Below, one piece after another: positions 13,267-15,597 of a stretch of 15,597 nucleotides of DNA; the first letter of the stretch is position 1, and every line of letters starts with the position of its first letter. Origin of the DNA: Tepidisphaeraceae bacterium (GTDB taxonomy: Bacteria; Planctomycetota; Phycisphaerae; Tepidisphaerales; Tepidisphaeraceae); NCBI GenBank assembly GCA_025450555.1, contig JANWHF010000058.1, positions 1 through 15,597 on the forward strand, read 5' to 3'. Both the position numbers and the translations under genes were made by a program. Under the pieces are notes generated by a model, which saw nothing but the letters and a program-made list of their open reading frames with translations, was not told where the DNA came from and searched no databases.

Positions 13267-14280
13267 ATGGCTGAACAGGTGACGATCCTCGGCGACGGCG
13301 CCATGGCAACAGTTTGCTCGATGCTGCTGACGCAGGGTGGCCATCGCGTGACGATGTGGGGGGCGTTTGAAGAATCGATCGAACGACTGCTTCAGAATCG
13401 CGAGAATGATCGGCTGCTGCCGGGTGCGCGCATCCCCGCCGACGTGCGCCTGACGGCTAACGATCGCGATTGCTTCCATGGCGCAACGCTGATCCTGTCG
13501 GCGATTCCCACCCAATACATTCGCAGCGCCTGGGAGCGCCTCGCGCCTTACGTTCCTGCGGAGATTCCCGTCGTCTCCGTCGCCAAAGGAATCGAGAATG
13601 AAACTCTGCTCCGCCCTTCCCAGGTCATCGCCGGCTCGACTCCGGGCCATCGGCCCATGGCGGTGTTGTCGGGCCCAAACATCGCCGCGGAACTGGCGCG
13701 CTATCTTCCCGCAACGGCCGTTGCCGCATCGGAGGATGAAGGGCTGGCACGCCGCGTCCAAACTGTCTTTTCCACCGAATGGTTCCGCGTCTACACCAAC
13801 AACGACGTGATCGGCGTTGAGCTTGCGGGAGCCATCAAAAACATCATTGCAATTGCCGCGGGAATCATCGATGGCTTAGCCGCCGGCAACAACGCCAAGG
13901 CGGCCCTCGTTACCCGCGGGCTGGTCGAGATCACGCGGCTCGGCATTGCAATGGGCGCGCAGGCCGAAACATTCAATGGGCTGGCGGGCCTGGGCGATCT
14001 GATCACTACCTGCGTCAGTCCCGAAGGTCGCAACCGCAGCGTCGGCGAGCGCATCGGCAAAGGCCAAAAACTGGCCGATGTCCTGGCCAAAATGGATAGC
14101 GTCGCCGAAGGCGTGCCGACCACGCGATCGGTCATGCAGCTCGCCCGCCGATATCAAGTCGAAATGCCCATCACCGAGGCGGTGCATGCGGTGCTGTTTG
14201 AAGACAAGGATGTGCTTCACGCCCTGGCCGACCTGATGACCCGCGACCCCAAAGCCGAATGGGAAACCGCGGCGTCGTGA
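13267..14280 (+). CDS. gpsA: Glycerol-3-phosphate dehydrogenase [NAD(P)+]
   Basis: This 337-residue protein matches the usual GpsA length. The N-terminal Rossmann domain starts with VTILGDGAMAT (6-15), a variant of GxGxxG. SAIPTQYIR (78-86) and SVAKGIE (104-110, Lys107) follow, then SGPNIAAELA (135-144). The C-terminal helical domain has the catalytic-site segment ELAGAIKNIIAIAAG (185-199, Lys191), GLAGLGDLITT (238-248) and SPEGRNRSVG (251-260), which bind substrate and cofactor. The enzyme interconverts dihydroxyacetone phosphate and sn-glycerol 3-phosphate in the cytoplasm, supplying the backbone for phospholipids. ATG 13267 puts the Rossmann strand at the N-terminus; a GTG at 13237 in frame is less likely. 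No Shine-Dalgarno sequence is visible. The upstream gene is separated by the large hairpin, so gpsA is probably transcribed on its own. Confidence 0.95.
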   Translation: MAEQVTILGDGAMATVCSMLLTQGGHRVTMWGAFEESIERLLQNRENDRLLPGARIPADVRLTANDRDCFHGATLILSAIPTQYIRSAWERLAPYVPAEIPVVSVAKGIENETLLRPSQVIAGSTPGHRPMAVLSGPNIAAELARYLPATAVAASEDEGLARRVQTVFSTEWFRVYTNNDVIGVELAGAIKNIIAIAAGIIDGLAAGNNAKAALVTRGLVEITRLGIAMGAQAETFNGLAGLGDLITTCVSPEGRNRSVGERIGKGQKLADVLAKMDSVAEGVPTTRSVMQLARRYQVEMPITEAVHAVLFEDKDVLHALADLMTRDPKAEWETAAS

Positions 14281-14638
14281 TTCGCTATGGGCAGAATAAT
14301 GCGCAAATACCGATTCCTGTCCCGCCAATTCTTCTTGAGCGCGGAACGCCAGGCCCCCTCCTGTCCACGCCGGTTTCAGAGCGCAGCGCCGCACCGGATC
14401 TCCGAGCGCTCCTGAAAGCCCACTCCCACTCCGGCGTGTCGCTGCGATAAAGAATTTCTGCGAAGTGGTAGCTCGACCCACTCTTCCCGGCCATCGACAG
14501 ATGCACGCGCAGTTGGCACACGTTTTCAGCATTTCGATGCCCTGCTGGAACTCAATCCAGCTTCCGCATTCGCCGGCTTATCCGTGGTAGGCCGAGCAGG
14601 CCAATGCCTTTTGTTGATTTGCGTTGCATGAAGGCAAG
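14281..14638. other. 358-nt interval between convergent genes
   Basis: No convincing gene. Frames of 60-80 codons exist on both strands (for example 14285-14521 minus and a plus frame ending at 14450), but they are Arg/Ser/Gly-rich, lack ribosome binding sites and partly overlap gpsA. A 6-bp hairpin GCTGGA-ACTCAA-TCCAGC lies at 14544-14561 and could mark the 3' end of the minus-strand deacetylase transcript, though no T-run follows it. The stretch may contain degraded coding sequence. Confidence 0.4.
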
Positions 14639-15415
14639 TTAAGCACCCGGCAATCTTCCCGGCGGGCTTTGATCGTGATGGATGAACGCTTCGGCGAATT
14701 TGCAGCCGAGCTCCATGCCGCGGAAGCGGAGCATGGGGACGTGATCGTTGAGGTAAAAGCCGGCAGGGTTCTGGCTGGCGTGAGCCATGCAGGCCTGGCG
14801 TTTGAGCGATTCGAAGGCGGTGACATCGACAAAAGCAGTGGGACGATAACATTGCGTATCGCTGCCAAGATCGACTTCGTAGAAGTAGAGCGAGAAGGAT
14901 TTGCCAAGGGCCGACCAGGCGCCCAGCGTCAGCGCGGCACAGGCGCGATGATCGAGATGCGTGTCGATGGGCCATTGCGTGAAAACGACATCGGGCTTGA
15001 GCGGCGCGAGGAGCTTGGTGAGTTCGGCATATCGAGCCGGCGTGACTTCCGTCGCGCCGTCCATTTGCGTGGCAAAAACGGCGCGGGCCTTGAGGATTTT
15101 GCAGGCCGACTCGGCTTCGGCGGTGCGGATGTCGCCCGCCTCGCGCGGGGATTTTCCATGAATGCCCGCTTGTCCGCGCGTGAGATAGAGGCAGGTGGCG
15201 TTGTGCCCGGCGCTGGTGTAGCGCGCGATGGCGCCGCCGCACCCGGCTTCCGGATCGCCCGGATGGCCGCCGGCGACGACGATGTTCAGCGGCGCTTTGT
15301 CATCTCGATGCTCAGCTTCAACTGCATTCGCCAAAGGCGCAAGCGCGAGGCCCGCCAATCCCGCCTGACCAATGATCGTTCGTCGCGTGACTTGAGGTTT
15401 CATGGCAATTGCCAT
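14639..15415 (-). CDS. Exported PIG-L family deacetylase homologue
   Basis: This 258-residue protein has a Tat-type signal peptide (TRRTIIGQAGLAGLALAP, twin Arg at 11-12), followed by a PIG-L/LmbE-type domain. Motifs are AGGHPGDPEAGCGG (48-61), LTRGQAGIHG (78-87), and THLDHRA (152-158), which supplies the second His ligand group. Family members remove N-acetyl groups from GlcNAc-containing substrates using Zn. The usual HPDDE motif is here HPGDPE: Asp54, in the metal-ligand position, is kept, but the preceding Asp that acts as catalytic base in MshB-type enzymes is Gly53. Activity or mechanism may therefore differ. The product is predicted to be periplasmic. ATG 15415 and ATG 15403 (residue 5) are both possible starts; neither has a clear ribosome binding site. 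The gene is divergent from the tRNA. The substrate is unknown; a sugar or lipid-linked amine is plausible. Confidence 0.88.
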   Translation of the reverse strand: MAIAMKPQVTRRTIIGQAGLAGLALAPLANAVEAEHRDDKAPLNIVVAGGHPGDPEAGCGGAIARYTSAGHNATCLYLTRGQAGIHGKSPREAGDIRTAEAESACKILKARAVFATQMDGATEVTPARYAELTKLLAPLKPDVVFTQWPIDTHLDHRACAALTLGAWSALGKSFSLYFYEVDLGSDTQCYRPTAFVDVTAFESLKRQACMAHASQNPAGFYLNDHVPMLRFRGMELGCKFAEAFIHHDQSPPGRLPGA

Positions 15416-15478
15416 TGCAGCAGATTATTGGGCCTTGGGAAAGTCCGAGTTGCCTTGGAACCGGCAGTGGAACCGCTC

Positions 15479-15506
15479 TTGTCGCCGGGCGTAAAATGGC
15501 TAGATT
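15479..15506 (+). promoter_or_regulatory. Putative tRNA promoter
   Basis: TTGTCG (15479-15484, 4 of 6 consensus bases) and TAGATT (15501-15506, 4 of 6) are 16 nt apart. This predicts a start near 15513, about 7 nt before the mature tRNA 5' end, a normal short tRNA leader. Confidence 0.45.
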
Positions 15507-15519
15507 GTCAGCCCACTTT

Positions 15520-15592
15520 GGCAGCGTAGCTCAGTTGGCAGAGCAGGGGATTCATAAGCCCCGGGTCACAGGTTCGAGTCCTGTCGCTGCTA
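15520..15592 (+). tRNA. tRNA with CAU anticodon, probably elongator tRNA-Met
   Basis: The 73-nt sequence folds as a standard cloverleaf. The acceptor GGCAGCG pairs with CGCTGCT (one G-U pair at 1-72). The D arm is GCTC/GAGC with loop AGTTGGCA. The anticodon loop TTCATAA (anticodon CAT) has flanking GGGG/CCCC pairs and an A/G at 31-39. The T arm is ACAGG-TTCGAGT-CCTGT, with discriminator A. CCA is not encoded. It lacks initiator features: no 1-72 mismatch of the initiator type, no three G-C pairs next to the anticodon loop, and 11-24 is C-G. Elongator Met is therefore most likely; tRNA-Ile2 with a lysidine-modified CAU cannot be excluded. Confidence 0.93.
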
Positions 15593-15597
15593 CTTCC

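Noticed and set aside
13876..14532. Minus-strand frame starting MLKTCANCACICRW, resembling a Cys-rich metal-binding N-terminus
   Set aside because: The Cys cluster is followed by Arg/Gly/Ser-rich sequence that continues antisense through gpsA. There is no ribosome binding site.
14624..15529. 301-codon plus-strand frame opposite the PIG-L gene and reaching into the tRNA
   Set aside because: The minus strand carries the Tat signal and PIG-L motifs. The plus frame has no domain and runs into the tRNA gene.

Overview
The window looks like a chromosome segment of a moderately GC-rich, free-living bacterium, most likely a planctomycete (Phycisphaerae-like). The case rests on four gene types: a secreted heme c/copper monooxygenase fusion, an extracellular HAF-repeat protein with a PEP-CTERM tail, a DUF4105/Lnb-type membrane protein, and many lineage-restricted proteins with signal peptides or coiled coils. 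The placement is inferred from gene content; no marker gene fixes it, and Acidobacteriota or Verrucomicrobiota remain possible.

Left part (1-2409, + strand): the 3' part of a secreted cytochrome c/copper type II monooxygenase gene that runs off the left edge, then a Crp/Fnr-type regulator. The regulator ends 4 nt from a convergent GNAT acetyltransferase gene, and both stop codons lie inside a perfect 18-bp palindrome.

Centre left (2414-8048, all - strand): in transcription order, a HAF/PEP-CTERM surface protein, a DUF4105/Lnb-like protein (periplasmic His/Cys domain plus five membrane segments), a HEAT-repeat lipoprotein, then after a good sigma70-type promoter a membrane-anchored coiled-coil protein, a 51-residue membrane microprotein, and the acetyltransferase. 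This is a cell-envelope block. The pairing of an Lnb-like protein with a predicted lipoprotein, and of the coiled-coil protein with the microprotein, are the most interesting contexts.

Middle (8049-11098): a patch of small genes of unknown function on both strands, low in coding density. It holds two copies of a 37-nt dispersed hairpin repeat, a doubtful locus with competing ORFs on both strands, and an almost entirely coiled-coil 170-residue protein.

Right part (11295-15597): a thiamine-diphosphate enzyme of the pyruvate oxidase/acetolactate synthase family followed by a 94-bp hairpin built from 9-nt tandem units; glycerol-3-phosphate dehydrogenase (gpsA), possibly on a leaderless mRNA; about 360 nt without a convincing gene; an exported PIG-L-type deacetylase homologue with an altered metal/catalytic motif; and a tRNA with CAU anticodon (elongator Met most likely) with its own putative promoter.

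I see no CRISPR array, intact insertion sequence, integrase or recognisable defence system. Several gene starts were chosen inside longer open frames on the basis of ribosome binding sites or signal peptides. One small gene (3135-3290) was found by direct reading.
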